A stretch of DNA of 64,000 nt from Photobacterium kagoshimensis (GCF_050337045.1 NZ_JAKJSO010000012.1:62001-126000), one strand, 5' to 3'. Shown: positions 51,808 through 60,162, numbered from the stretch's first letter. The notes: generated by a model from the letters alone, not told the origin. Made by a program: numbers and translations.

Positions 51808-52236
51808 TTAACCCTCTACCACTAGACCCATTGAACGAGCAGTACCAGCAATCGAACGCTTCATAGCTTCGATGTCAGCACCAGTCATGTCCGCAGCTTT
51901 AGTTTCTGCGATCTCTTGGATCTGAGCGTCAGTAACAGTACCAACTTTCTCAGTGTTCGGACGGCCAGAACCAGACTTAACGCCTGCAGCTTTCTTAAGA
52001 AGAACTGCTGCCGGTGGAGTCTTAGTGATGAACGTGAAAGAACGGTCATTGTATACTGTGATAACAACTGGAGTCGGTAGACCTTTCTCTAGAGAGTCAG
52101 TCTTAGCGTTGAACGCTTTACAGAATTCCATGATGTTAACACCGTGTTGACCAAGAGCTGGACCAACCGGTGGACTTGGGTTTGCTGCACCAGCTGCAAC
52201 TTGCAGCTTGATGTACGCTTCTACTTTTTTAGCCAT
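51808..52236 (-). CDS. rplK: 50S ribosomal protein L11
   Basis: L11 (142 residues) forms the GTPase-associated centre with 23S rRNA and is needed for RelA activation. The proline-rich NPSPPVGPALGQHGVNIMEF (about 19-38) is the thiostrepton-region signature. It is the substrate of PrmA encoded at 24495. A strong promoter and an L1-type leader lie upstream. Confidence 0.98.
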   Translation of the reverse strand: MAKKVEAYIKLQVAAGAANPSPPVGPALGQHGVNIMEFCKAFNAKTDSLEKGLPTPVVITVYNDRSFTFITKTPPAAVLLKKAAGVKSGSGRPNTEKVGTVTDAQIQEIAETKAADMTGADIEAMKRSIAGTARSMGLVVEG

Positions 52237-52255
52237 TGCTATATACCTAAATTTG

Positions 52256-52300
52256 GGTTCAAACGTCTATTTCTTAAATAAATAGACTCCCCGTCTAACG
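52256..52300 (-). promoter_or_regulatory. Probable L1-binding leader of rplKA
   Basis: On the minus strand GACGGGGAGTCTATTT is followed by AAATAGACGTTTGAACCC. GTCTATTT and AAATAGAC form a perfect 8-bp stem (52265-52287). The GGGGAG and TTTGAACCC flanks resemble the L1 repressor site described at the start of the E. coli rplKA mRNA. Position between promoter and rplK fits. Confidence 0.6.
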
Positions 52301-52312
52301 AAAGGGCGCGAA

Positions 52313-52341
52313 ATTATAATGTAATTTCACGCCCCTGACAA
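52313..52341 (-). promoter_or_regulatory. Strong sigma-70 promoter of rplKA
   Basis: TTGTCA (52336-52341) and a perfect TATAAT (52313-52318) are 17 nt apart, followed by the GC-rich TTCGCGCCC. The discriminator suggests growth-rate/stringent control, as known for ribosomal protein promoters. Confidence 0.85.
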
Positions 52342-52363
52342 TATCGCGCTGATTGTTTTTTGA

Positions 52364-52909
52364 TCAGCTTTTTTCCACTTGACCGAATTCTAGTTCAACT
52401 GGCGTTGCGCGACCGAAGATCGATACAGAAACCTTAATACGGCTCTTATCGTAATCCACTTCTTCAACGGTACCGTTGAAGTCTGCAAATGGACCATCAG
52501 TAACACGTACCACTTCACCTGGTTCAAAGACCGTTTTGTGAATTGGTGACTCACTCGCCTTCTCAAGGCGATTAAGAATTGCTGCTGCCTCTTTATCAGA
52601 GATAGGAGCTGGACGGTCAGACGTTCCGCCGATGAAGCCCATTACACGAGGAATACTACGCACCAAGTGCCAGCTTTCATCATTCATCACCATTTGTACA
52701 AGTACATAGCCCGGGAAGAACTTGCGCTCGCTTTTACGGCGTTGGCCTGCACGTACTTCAACCACTTCTTCCGTAGGTACTAAAACCTCGTCAAATAGGT
52801 CTTCCATACCATGCATTTTGATATGTTCACGTAGTGATTGTGCCACACGACCTTCAAAACCAGAGAAGGCTTGAACCACATACCATCGTTTTTTCGGAGC
52901 TTCGCTCAT
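52364..52909 (-). CDS. nusG: Transcription termination/antitermination factor NusG
   Basis: NusG (181 residues) binds RNA polymerase and Rho or S10. The N-terminal NGN domain (about 1-125) starts KRWYVVQAFSGFEGRVAQSL, with FFPGYVLVQMVM in the middle. The C-terminal KOW domain has FEPGEVVRVTDGPFADFNG. It lies 11 nt downstream of secE, the conserved pair. Confidence 0.98.
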   Translation of the reverse strand: MSEAPKKRWYVVQAFSGFEGRVAQSLREHIKMHGMEDLFDEVLVPTEEVVEVRAGQRRKSERKFFPGYVLVQMVMNDESWHLVRSIPRVMGFIGGTSDRPAPISDKEAAAILNRLEKASESPIHKTVFEPGEVVRVTDGPFADFNGTVEEVDYDKSRIKVSVSIFGRATPVELEFGQVEKS

Positions 52910-52920
52910 GAACTTTTACC

Positions 52921-53298
52921 TCACACACCGGTAACTAGGCGGACTAGACGGACCATAATGCCGTCAATGCCCCATAGGGCTAACGCCATAACAACAGTGA
53001 CAGCTAGAACGATAAAGGTTGTCTGCGTAGCTTCCTGACGAGTAGGCCATACTACCTTGCGGACTTCCATGCGCGACTCACGAGCAAACGTAATCGCGGT
53101 TTTACCTTTCGCTGTAAGTGCAGCAATACCACCAGCAGCAGCCACAAGGACTACAACAGCAGCAGCGCGAAACACTACAGAAACATCACTGTACAGGTAA
53201 TTACCAACCACAGCGGCAGCGAGCAGCGCAATTACGACAACCCATTTAAGGCCATCCATATTGCTTGAGCTGCTTGGGTTTTCGGCATTCGCTTTCAT
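52921..53298 (-). CDS. secE: Preprotein translocase subunit SecE
   Basis: SecE (125 residues) is the long, three-segment form found in gamma-proteobacteria, part of SecYEG. Segments lie at about 17-37, 40-60 and 95-118, with the conserved cytoplasmic ESRMEVRKVVWPTRQEA (about 74-90) before the last one. It has its own upstream region after the tuf terminator, so it starts the secE-nusG unit. Confidence 0.96.
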   Translation of the reverse strand: MKANAENPSSSSNMDGLKWVVVIALLAAAVVGNYLYSDVSVVFRAAAVVVLVAAAGGIAALTAKGKTAITFARESRMEVRKVVWPTRQEATQTTFIVLAVTVVMALALWGIDGIMVRLVRLVTGV

Positions 53299-53471
53299 AC
53301 AACCAACCTGTAACTAGTCTCAATATAGACGAAAATTACCCCGCAAAAGCGAGGCAAAGAAAATGAAATCAATCGCTAACTTATTAATTAACGAACAGAA
53401 AATTTCATCTCTGCAAAATTTCTCTCTACGTCAAATGGCTAAAAAACATGCAATTTAGACATTTAACGCAG

Positions 53472-53499
53472 AAAAAGGGCATCAAATGATGCCCTTTTT
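53472..53499 (-). terminator. Terminator of tuf
   Basis: On the minus strand AAAAAGGGCATCA and TGATGCCCTTTTT form a perfect stem with a minimal loop, 20 nt after the tuf stop. Confidence 0.93.
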
Positions 53500-53518
53500 A
53501 GTACCGTGTCGTCAAATA

Positions 53519-54703
53519 TTATTCAACGATAGTTGCAACAACACCAGCACCAACTGTACGGCCACCTTCACGGATAGCAAAACGTAGACCTTCGTCCATC
53601 GCGATTGGCGCGATTAGAGTAACAGTCATAGAGATGTTATCACCAGGCATTACCATTTCTACGCCTTCAGGTAGTTCGATAGTACCTGTTACGTCAGTTG
53701 TACGGAAGTAGAACTGTGGACGGTAACCTTTGAAGAAAGGAGTGTGACGACCGCCTTCATCTTTAGAAAGAACNTAGATTTCTGAAGTGAAAGTAGTGTG
53801 TGGAGTGATTGANNNNGGCTTAGCAAGAACTTGACCACGNTCAACTTCNTCACGCTTAGTACCACGTAGAAGAACACCAACGTTCTCACCAGCACGGCCT
53901 TCGTCAAGAAGTTTACGGAACATCTCAACACCAGTACAAGTAGTTAGCGTAGTTTCTTTGATACCTACGATAGCAACTTCGTCACCTACAGTGATGATAC
54001 CTTGCTCAACACGACCAGTTACAACAGTACCACGGCCTTGGATTGAGAATACATCTTCGATTGGAAGGATGAATGGTAGATCGATAGCACGCTCTGGCTC
54101 TGGGATGTAAGAATCTAGNGCTTCAGCTAGTTCAACAATCTTGTCTTCCCACTCTTTCTCGCCGTTTAGAGCGCCAAGTGCAGAACCCATGATTACTGGA
54201 CAGTCATCACCAGGGAATTCGTATTCAGAAAGAAGTTCACGAACTTCCATTTCTACTAGTTCTAGTAGNTCTTCATCATCAACCATGTCACATTTGTTCA
54301 TGAATACGATGATGTAAGGGATACCAACCTGACGACCAAGAAGGATGTGCTCACGCGTCTGTGGCATAGGGCCATCAGTTGCAGCAACAACTAGGATACC
54401 GCCGTCCATTTGAGCAGCACCAGTGATCATGTTTTTAACGTAATCGGCGTGTCCAGGACAGTCAACGTGTGCGTAGTGACGAGTTGGAGTATCGTACTCA
54501 ACGTGAGAAGTTGAGATTGTGATACCGCGCTCACGCTCTTCAGGAGCGTTATCGATAGATGCGAAGTCTTTAGCAACACCACCGTACACTTTTGCAAGTG
54601 TAGTACAGATAGCAGCAGTTAGAGTTGTTTTACCGTGGTCGACGTGGCCGATAGTACCAACGTTAACGTGCGGTTTTACGCGTTCAAATTTTTCTTTAGA
54701 CAC
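53519..54703 (-). CDS. tuf: Translation elongation factor Tu (sequence contains Ns)
   Basis: EF-Tu (394 residues) delivers aminoacyl-tRNA to the ribosome. G1 is GHVDHGKTT (about 19-27), with DCPGHADYVKNM and NKCDMVDD also present. The start is GTG. Ambiguous bases stand at 53774, 53813-53816, 53840, 53849, 54119 and 54269, giving unknown residues. The frame is otherwise intact. tuf genes are usually present in two near-identical copies, one after fusA and one before secE. Here a single N-containing copy has fusA upstream and secE downstream, so it may be a merged consensus of both. Confidence 0.93.
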   Translation of the reverse strand: MSKEKFERVKPHVNVGTIGHVDHGKTTLTAAICTTLAKVYGGVAKDFASIDNAPEERERGITISTSHVEYDTPTRHYAHVDCPGHADYVKNMITGAAQMDGGILVVAATDGPMPQTREHILLGRQVGIPYIIVFMNKCDMVDDEXLLELVEMEVRELLSEYEFPGDDCPVIMGSALGALNGEKEWEDKIVELAEXLDSYIPEPERAIDLPFILPIEDVFSIQGRGTVVTGRVEQGIITVGDEVAIVGIKETTLTTCTGVEMFRKLLDEGRAGENVGVLLRGTKRXEVXRGQVLAKXXSITPHTTFTSEIXVLSKDEGGRHTPFFKGYRPQFYFRTTDVTGTIELPEGVEMVMPGDNISMTVTLIAPIAMDEGLRFAIREGGRTVGAGVVATIVE

Positions 54704-54767
54704 AATCGTGTTCCTTCCTAGTTAAGATACGCCCCCTACTAGGTTAGGGAGCGCGTCTGAAGTTTGT

Positions 54768-54796
54768 ATTTTATGCGCCAACGCAAGTTGACGCAA
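54768..54796 (-). promoter_or_regulatory. Candidate tuf promoter in the fusA-tuf gap
   Basis: TTGCGT (54791-54796) and TAAAAT (54768-54773) are 17 nt apart on the minus strand, about 65 nt before the tuf start. A secondary promoter for tufA is known in E. coli, there inside fusA. The -35 is weak. Confidence 0.4.
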
Positions 54797-54802
54797 TATC
54801 AA

Positions 54803-56899
54803 TTACGTGCGATCTGCAATAATACTGTCAGCAACGTTCTTAGGGACTTCAGCATATTCGCTAAATTCCATAGAGTACGATGCACGACCTTGCGTTGCAG
54901 AACGTAAGTCAGTTGCGTAACCAAACATCACAGATAGTGGCACTTGTGCACGAATGATTTTAAGGCCAGCAGGGCCATCATCCATACCTTCGATCATGCC
55001 GCGACGACGGTTAAGGTCGCCAACAACATCACCCATCCAGTCTTCTGGTGTGGTTACTTCAACTTTCATCATAGGTTCAAGAATTACAGGGTTTGCCTCA
55101 AGAGCACCTTTCCTGAATGCCATTGAACCTGCGATCTTAAACGCCATTTCGTTTGAATCAACATCGTGGTAAGAGCCATCGAATAGCGTCGCTTTCACAT
55201 CGAGTACCGGGTAACCCGCTAGTACACCGTTGTTCATCTGCTCTTCGATACCTTTAGCAACCGAGCTAATGTATTCTTTAGGTACAGTGCCGCCCACGAT
55301 TTCATCAACGAATATGAAGCCTTCACCCTGTTCTGACGGTTCGATTTTCAGCCATACGTGTCCGTATTGACCTCGACCACCAGATTGACGAATGAACTTG
55401 CCTTCCACTTCAGTGTTACCACGAATAGTTTCGCGATAAGCAACCTGAGGTTTACCAACATTACACTCGACGCTGAATTCACGCTTCATACGATCAACGA
55501 TGATATCTAGGTGAAGTTCACCCATGCCAGAAATTAACGTCTGACCTGATTCATCGTCTGTTTCTACACGGAAAGATGGGTCTTCTGCTGCTAGTTTACC
55601 TAGCGCAACACCCATTTTCTCTTGATCCGCTTGAGAGCGCGGTTCTACCGCGATCTGAATAACTGGTTCAGGGAATTCCATGCGCTCAAGGATAACTTTA
55701 TTATCTTGGTCACATAGTGTGTCACCTGTCGTCGCATATTTAAGACCGATAGCAGCAGCGATATCACCAGCACGAACTTCTTTTACTTCTTCGCGCTTGT
55801 TTGCATGCATCTGTACGATACGACCAAAACGCTCACGTTTTTCTTTAACTGGGTTATAGACGGTGTCACCTGAGTTAACCACACCAGAGTAAACACGCAT
55901 AAACGTAAGGTTACCAACGAATGGGTCAGTTGCGATCTTGAATGCTAGAGCCGCAAAAGGTTCTTCATCGCTAGAGTGACGCTCTACTGTGTTACCGTCC
56001 ATATCTTCACCATGGATAGCTTTTACTTCCGTTGGTGATGGTAGGAATTCGATAACCGCGTCTAGTACTGCCTGAACACCTTTGTTCTTGAATGCAGAAC
56101 CACAAGTCGCTAGGACGATTTCGTTGTTTAAAGTACGCTGGCGTAAACCTGCTTTGATTTCAGATTCAGACAGTTCGCCTTCTTCCAGGTACTTTTCCAT
56201 TAGCTCTTCAGTAGCTTCAGCTGCTGATTCCACTAAGTTTTCACGCCATTCATCTGCCAAGTCTTGCATGTCAGCTGGAATGTCTTCATAGGTAAATGTC
56301 ATACCCTGATCATCTTCATTCCAGTTGATTGCCTTCATCTTGATCAGGTCAACAACGCCTTTAAATTCTTCTTCTGCACCAATATTCAAATGAATAGGGA
56401 CAGGGTTTGCGCCAAGACGGTTTTTAATCTGCTCAACAACCCGTAGGAAGTCAGCACCTGTGCGGTCCATCTTGTTTACGAAAACCATACGTGGAACTTC
56501 GTATTTATCAGCTTGACGCCATACAGTCTCAGACTGAGGTTCAACGCCCGAAGAGCCACAAAATACAACAACAGCACCATCGAGTACGCGCAAAGAACGT
56601 TCTACTTCAATAGTAAAGTCAACGTGTCCAGGGGTGTCAATGATGTTTACGCGATGCTCTGGAAATTGACCTTCCATACCACGCCAGAAGGTAGTCGTAG
56701 CAGCAGATGTGATAGTGATACCACGCTCTTGCTCCTGCTCCATCCAGTCCATGGTTGCTGCGCCGTCGTGTACTTCACCGATCTTATGAGAAAGGCCAGT
56801 GTAGAACAGGATACGCTCAGTAGTAGTGGTTTTACCGGCGTCTACGTGAGCACAGATACCGATATTACGGTAGCGCTCAATAGGAGTTTTACGAGCCAC
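54803..56899 (-). CDS. fusA: Translation elongation factor G
   Basis: EF-G (698 residues) drives ribosomal translocation and recycling. The GTPase motifs are AHVDAGKTTTTERIL (about 17-31), DTPGHVDF and NKMDRTGADF. Domains II-V follow, with the GQYGHVWL and RRRGMIEGM regions. The start is GTG behind GAGGAT. The length matches the housekeeping fusA rather than shorter paralogues, and it lies in the rpsL-rpsG-fusA str operon. Confidence 0.98.
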   Translation of the reverse strand: MARKTPIERYRNIGICAHVDAGKTTTTERILFYTGLSHKIGEVHDGAATMDWMEQEQERGITITSAATTTFWRGMEGQFPEHRVNIIDTPGHVDFTIEVERSLRVLDGAVVVFCGSSGVEPQSETVWRQADKYEVPRMVFVNKMDRTGADFLRVVEQIKNRLGANPVPIHLNIGAEEEFKGVVDLIKMKAINWNEDDQGMTFTYEDIPADMQDLADEWRENLVESAAEATEELMEKYLEEGELSESEIKAGLRQRTLNNEIVLATCGSAFKNKGVQAVLDAVIEFLPSPTEVKAIHGEDMDGNTVERHSSDEEPFAALAFKIATDPFVGNLTFMRVYSGVVNSGDTVYNPVKEKRERFGRIVQMHANKREEVKEVRAGDIAAAIGLKYATTGDTLCDQDNKVILERMEFPEPVIQIAVEPRSQADQEKMGVALGKLAAEDPSFRVETDDESGQTLISGMGELHLDIIVDRMKREFSVECNVGKPQVAYRETIRGNTEVEGKFIRQSGGRGQYGHVWLKIEPSEQGEGFIFVDEIVGGTVPKEYISSVAKGIEEQMNNGVLAGYPVLDVKATLFDGSYHDVDSNEMAFKIAGSMAFRKGALEANPVILEPMMKVEVTTPEDWMGDVVGDLNRRRGMIEGMDDGPAGLKIIRAQVPLSVMFGYATDLRSATQGRASYSMEFSEYAEVPKNVADSIIADRT

Positions 56900-56939
56900 G
56901 ATTGTATCCTCTTACTAAGGGAGTCCTTAGAGTAAAATA

Positions 56940-56967
56940 GGCGCGGCAGGCAAAAGCCTGTCGCGCC
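56940..56967 (-). other. GC-rich hairpin between rpsG and fusA
   Basis: GGCGCGGCAGGC and GCCTGTCGCGCC (one G-T pair) enclose AAAA. On the minus strand it is followed by TATTTTAC, so it could give partial termination or mRNA stabilisation within the str operon. Confidence 0.55.
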
Positions 56968-56986
56968 ATTCTTATTACCAGCGGTA

Positions 56987-57457
56987 TTACCAGCGGTAAT
57001 GTGCGAACGCTTTGTTCGCGTCTGCCATACGGTGAACGTCTTCACGTTTCTTAACAGCAGAACCTTTGTTGTCAGCCGCATCTAGCATTTCAGCTGCAAG
57101 ACGCATAGCCATAGATTTTTCACCACGCTTGCGCGAAGCTTCAACCAACCAACGCATAGCAAGTGCGTTACGGCGAACCGGACGTACTTCTACAGGTACT
57201 TGGTAAGTTGAACCACCAACACGGCGAGATTTAACTTCCACCGATGGGCGTACATTTTCAAGAGCTTTTTCGAATACAGATAGGTGTTCTTCACCAGACT
57301 TTTCAGCCATTGCTTCTAGAGCAGTGTAAACGATTTTTTCAGCAGTAGATTTTTTACCGTCAACCATTAGGATGTTAACGAATTTTGCCAGCAGTTCAGA
57401 TTTGAACTTAGGATCTGGAAGGATCTTACGCTGACCGATTACGCGACGACGTGGCAT
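56987..57457 (-). CDS. rpsG: 30S ribosomal protein S7
   Basis: S7 (156 residues) nucleates assembly of the 30S head. It has MPRRRVIGQRKILPDPKFKS at the start, the central NVRPSVEVKSRRVGGSTYQV and the C-terminal ANKAFAHYRW. It is the short S7 form without the K-12 C-terminal extension. Just past the stop the last 12 bases are tandemly repeated. Confidence 0.98.
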   Translation of the reverse strand: MPRRRVIGQRKILPDPKFKSELLAKFVNILMVDGKKSTAEKIVYTALEAMAEKSGEEHLSVFEKALENVRPSVEVKSRRVGGSTYQVPVEVRPVRRNALAMRWLVEASRKRGEKSMAMRLAAEMLDAADNKGSAVKKREDVHRMADANKAFAHYRW

Positions 57458-57550
57458 GGATATTCTCCGTTGTCTTCTTCAGGTTATCCAAAACTTTACA
57501 GTTTCTTCAAATAATTAAATTGAGTGTTTGGCCTTACTTAACGGAATCCA

Positions 57551-57925
57551 TTAAGACTTAGGACGCTTCACACCGTACTTAGAACGACCTTTCTTACGGT
57601 CATTAACGCCTGCACAGTCAAGTGCACCGCGAACAGTGTGGTAACGCACACCTGGTAAATCTTTAACACGACCACCACGGATAAGAACAACACTGTGCTC
57701 TTGAAGGTTGTGACCTTCACCGCCGATGTATGAAGTAACTTCAAAGCCGTTAGTTAGACGAACACGACATACTTTACGTAGTGCTGAGTTCGGTTTTTTA
57801 GGTGTAGTAGTGTAAACACGAGTACATACACCACGTTTTTGTGGACACGCTTCTAGCGCAGGCACGTTGCTTTTAACAACTTGCTTTGCACGTGGCTTGC
57901 GTACCAACTGGTTAATAGTTGCCAT
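57551..57925 (-). CDS. rpsL: 30S ribosomal protein S12
   Basis: S12 (124 residues) lies at the decoding centre. The streptomycin-relevant segments TTPKKPNSALRKV and GGRVKDLPGVRYH carry the wild-type lysines, so no resistance change is visible. The ATG at 57925 (MATINQLVRKPRAKQ) after AGGAGC gives the exact family length; a longer in-frame extension runs through the promoter and is not coding. Confidence 0.98.
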   Translation of the reverse strand: MATINQLVRKPRAKQVVKSNVPALEACPQKRGVCTRVYTTTPKKPNSALRKVCRVRLTNGFEVTSYIGGEGHNLQEHSVVLIRGGRVKDLPGVRYHTVRGALDCAGVNDRKKGRSKYGVKRPKS

Positions 57926-57995
57926 TAAATAGCTCCTGAAAATATTACTTTCGTAAATGTGAAAAATCTGCCTCCCAACAACAGGAGGACGCGAA

Positions 57996-58024
57996 ATTTT
58001 AGGCGTCGCACTAGAGGGTGTCAA
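57996..58024 (-). promoter_or_regulatory. Strong sigma-70 promoter of the str operon
   Basis: A perfect TTGACA (58019-58024) and TAAAAT (57996-58001) are 17 nt apart and followed by the GC-rich TTCGCGTCC discriminator. It drives rpsL-rpsG-fusA and separates the tus genes from the str operon. Confidence 0.88.
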
Positions 58025-58104
58025 GATCTAACCAGCGATCAATAAGGTGATCATTTCTTAAACAATCTGCATTCCGTGCAATGAATAGGGGTATCGTGCG
58101 CCAA

Positions 58105-58398
58105 TTACGCCCATTTCATTTGTGTTTCACATTTGCTAGAAAGCAAAACAAATCCATTATAATCAATGACTTCAAAGCCAGCTGTTAGTTTTTCAATTAA
58201 GCCACGAGCAAGCGCGTCTTCATGAAGAACATAAATTTTTTGCCCTGAATTTTTTAATGCTTGGCACCAGTTATTTTCATCTATCGCGGCAATAACGGCG
58301 TCTTGTAGCAATAAAATTGCATCATTTTGGCTGCTATAGCGTAAGCAATCAGCAAGTGCTGCTGTTTGAAATGGTGATGTTGTGACAGTATGGAGCAT
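58105..58398 (-). CDS. tusB: Sulfurtransferase complex subunit TusB
   Basis: TusB (97 residues, DsrH-like) is part of the TusBCD complex that relays sulfur for 2-thiouridine in tRNA wobble positions. MLHTVTTSPFQTAALADCLR and the DAILLLQDAVIAAI strand fit the family. It lies 7 nt after tusC and upstream of the rpsL promoter, the conserved tusDCB-rpsL order. Confidence 0.93.
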   Translation of the reverse strand: MLHTVTTSPFQTAALADCLRYSSQNDAILLLQDAVIAAIDENNWCQALKNSGQKIYVLHEDALARGLIEKLTAGFEVIDYNGFVLLSSKCETQMKWA

Positions 58399-58405
58399 CT
58401 CGACC

Positions 58406-58762
58406 TCAAAAGCTTAGTACACGTTGGCAAGTTTGCAGACGCTCAGTAAGCGCCTCAGACGATAGTACTGAAACATCAATTAAGATGTCTTGTTCGATGA
58501 TGCCACGCTCAGCTAATGACTGCTGGCAGACATAGACGTTTTCAATATCGTACAACTCAAGCATTTTAAACGTCGCGATATAATCACGGGAGAGAATGGC
58601 TTTAGGCTGCTGATTTTTCAATAACTGAAAAACACCATCGCCAATAAAAAATAGGTGTAAATCTTCACTGTAAGCCGATGTTGCTAACACTGCATCAAGC
58701 CCTTCGCGTCCAGCTGCGACACCGTGTGGGGCTGTTCGAAATACAAATCCGAGTGGTTTCAT
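58406..58762 (-). CDS. tusC: Sulfurtransferase complex subunit TusC
   Basis: TusC (118 residues, DsrF-like) carries the family stretch FVFRTAPHGVAAGREGLDAV near the N-terminus, then LHLFFIGDGVFQLLKNQQP and SRDYIATFKMLELYDIE. The ATG at 58762 with AGAG upstream gives the E. coli-like start; an ATG five codons earlier has no ribosome-binding site. The gap to tusD is unusually long (96 nt) and ends with a short AGTG/CACT stem and seven Ts, whereas in E. coli the genes are packed. Confidence 0.94.
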   Translation of the reverse strand: MKPLGFVFRTAPHGVAAGREGLDAVLATSAYSEDLHLFFIGDGVFQLLKNQQPKAILSRDYIATFKMLELYDIENVYVCQQSLAERGIIEQDILIDVSVLSSEALTERLQTCQRVLSF

Positions 58763-58858
58763 GTTTTTCTCTATCATGACAGGTAGTTATCAATATGAGA
58801 GACGTAATAAAAAAAGTGGCCGCACTGGTTTATTCGCCGTCTCTCTGAGTAACCGAAC

Positions 58859-59251
58859 TTAGAATTGAATAACGCGATCGGCGCTAAGCAGTGCTTCTGC
58901 CAAGCCCCCTAGCCCCGCTTGTTCAAAGCCTTGTGCCAAGTTTTGACTTGGTAAAGCATTCAGCGTGGCTTCTTGTTCACCAACAATGCCACGCCGAAGC
59001 GCTGCCGCCACACAAGTTTGTAACTCGATATTGTGTTGCTTCGCTAATGTTTGCCATGCCGACACTAAGTCAAATTCATCTGACGCGGGAGCCGTTAAGG
59101 CAGAGCCGTTATAGACCCCGTCTTGATAAAAAAACACCCGAGAAAGCTGATGGCCTGCCGCGAAAAGAGCGAGTGCAAACTGGTAAGCCGAACGTGCTGC
59201 TTGGCTTCCATAGGCAGGACCATCAACGACCAAGACATACTTCAATGTCAT
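58859..59251 (-). CDS. tusD: Sulfurtransferase complex subunit TusD
   Basis: TusD (130 residues, DsrE-like) accepts sulfur from TusA. C80 in IELQTCVAAALRRG corresponds to the active cysteine (78 in E. coli). The N-terminal YVLVVDGPAYGSQAARSAYQ and VFFYQDGVYNG are family motifs. Its ATG overlaps the yheO stop by 4 nt. Confidence 0.95.
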   Translation of the reverse strand: MTLKYVLVVDGPAYGSQAARSAYQFALALFAAGHQLSRVFFYQDGVYNGSALTAPASDEFDLVSAWQTLAKQHNIELQTCVAAALRRGIVGEQEATLNALPSQNLAQGFEQAGLGGLAEALLSADRVIQF

Positions 59252-59997
59252 TTGTCGCCATCCTCGGTTTTGCGTTGACGAATATAGAGGTACACAGTGT
59301 GCTTTGAGATATTCAAACGATCCGCAACACGGTTAATCGCATCTTTAATGTCGAAAATACCTTTATCGAACAGCTCCATGACGATTTGGCGGTTCTTAGC
59401 ATTATTCGAGACATTTTTATCCGCGTTGATTTCTTCGATGGTGCGCTCGACCGTTTGGTCAACCAACTCATCGACATCACTGGCAAAGTTAACCGTAGAT
59501 GCAGCTTGTTTTGCTTCATCGGTTGGCATGAAAGATTGCAGAATTTGAGCAAAAGGCGCATCAAGATTTACGTTAATACACAGTAAACCAATAATCACAT
59601 TGTCACCATTGCGAATCGCAATCGTGATCGATTTCATTAAGCTGCCACCTTTCGCGCGAGTAAAGTAAGCGCGAGAGAAGTTACGCTCAGACCCTTCGAT
59701 ATCACGCAGCATACGCAATGCTAAATCGGTGATTGGTGACCCCACTTTACGACCGGTATTCTCACCATTGGCAATCTTAATGGCAGAGGTATTAATATCG
59801 GCGAGTGAGTGTAATACGATTTCACAAAAAGGACCGATCAGTGCGGCTAGGCCATCCACCACGGCTTCGTATGAACGTAAAATAATGTAGTCGTGCTCAG
59901 TGAAAACGCGAGTTTTTACCACCTCACCTTCCACCATCACTTCAGGACCAAAATTATCTGTAGATACCACTATCAACTCTTCCTTGCTAATACTCAT
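59248..59997 (-). CDS. yheO: YheO-type PAS/HTH transcriptional regulator
   Basis: This protein of up to 249 residues has a YheO PAS-like domain (about 30-155, with SYEAVVDGLAALIGPFCEIV and IANGENTGRKVGSPITDLAL). A C-terminal helix-turn-helix follows (about 185-245, with SNNAKNRQIVMELFDKGIFD and LNISKHTVYLYIR). The family includes DauR-like regulators, but the ligand here is unknown. The start is uncertain: the ATG at 59997 has no ribosome-binding site because a 51-bp palindrome directly abuts it, and an ATG at residue 21 is an alternative. tusD overlaps downstream. Confidence 0.88.
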   Translation of the reverse strand: MSISKEELIVVSTDNFGPEVMVEGEVVKTRVFTEHDYIILRSYEAVVDGLAALIGPFCEIVLHSLADINTSAIKIANGENTGRKVGSPITDLALRMLRDIEGSERNFSRAYFTRAKGGSLMKSITIAIRNGDNVIIGLLCINVNLDAPFAQILQSFMPTDEAKQAASTVNFASDVDELVDQTVERTIEEINADKNVSNNAKNRQIVMELFDKGIFDIKDAINRVADRLNISKHTVYLYIRQRKTEDGDK

Positions 59998-60048
59998 ATA
60001 CCAATCGGCACAAGGGTATCGTGTGCACGATATTATGCCGATTGGTAT
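59998..60048. repeat. Nested perfect palindrome abutting the yheO start codon
   Basis: ATACCAATCGGCA (59998-60010) and TGCCGATTGGTAT (60036-60048) are perfect 13-bp inverted arms. Inside them TATCGTG (60017-60023) and CACGATA (60026-60032) form a second perfect stem around TG. The element ends exactly at the base before the yheO ATG. TACCAAT...ATTGGTA-type hairpins recur in marine gamma-proteobacterial genomes, as far as I recall, so a small mobile repeat is plausible. Confidence 0.75.
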
Positions 60049-60135
60049 CAATAGCTACGCCTCTCAAGTATGGCGATAGCAATAGTATGAGCATAAATTC
60101 AACTGTTGGTGGCAAGTTTATCAGAAAATTGATAT

Positions 60136-60162
60136 GAAAAGACCCAACAATAGTCGGGTCTT
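60136..60162 (-). terminator. Terminator of fkpA
   Basis: On the minus strand AAGACCC and GGGTCTT pair around a 10-nt loop and lead into TTTT, about 40 nt after the fkpA stop. Confidence 0.75.

Noticed and set aside
53299..53518. Search for a tRNA-Trp or other tRNA between tuf and secE
   Set aside because: No cloverleaf or T-loop GTTCGA-type sequence is present in the gap.
54510..54725. Plus-strand frame at the start of tuf
   Set aside because: It is entirely antisense to conserved EF-Tu sequence with no independent support.
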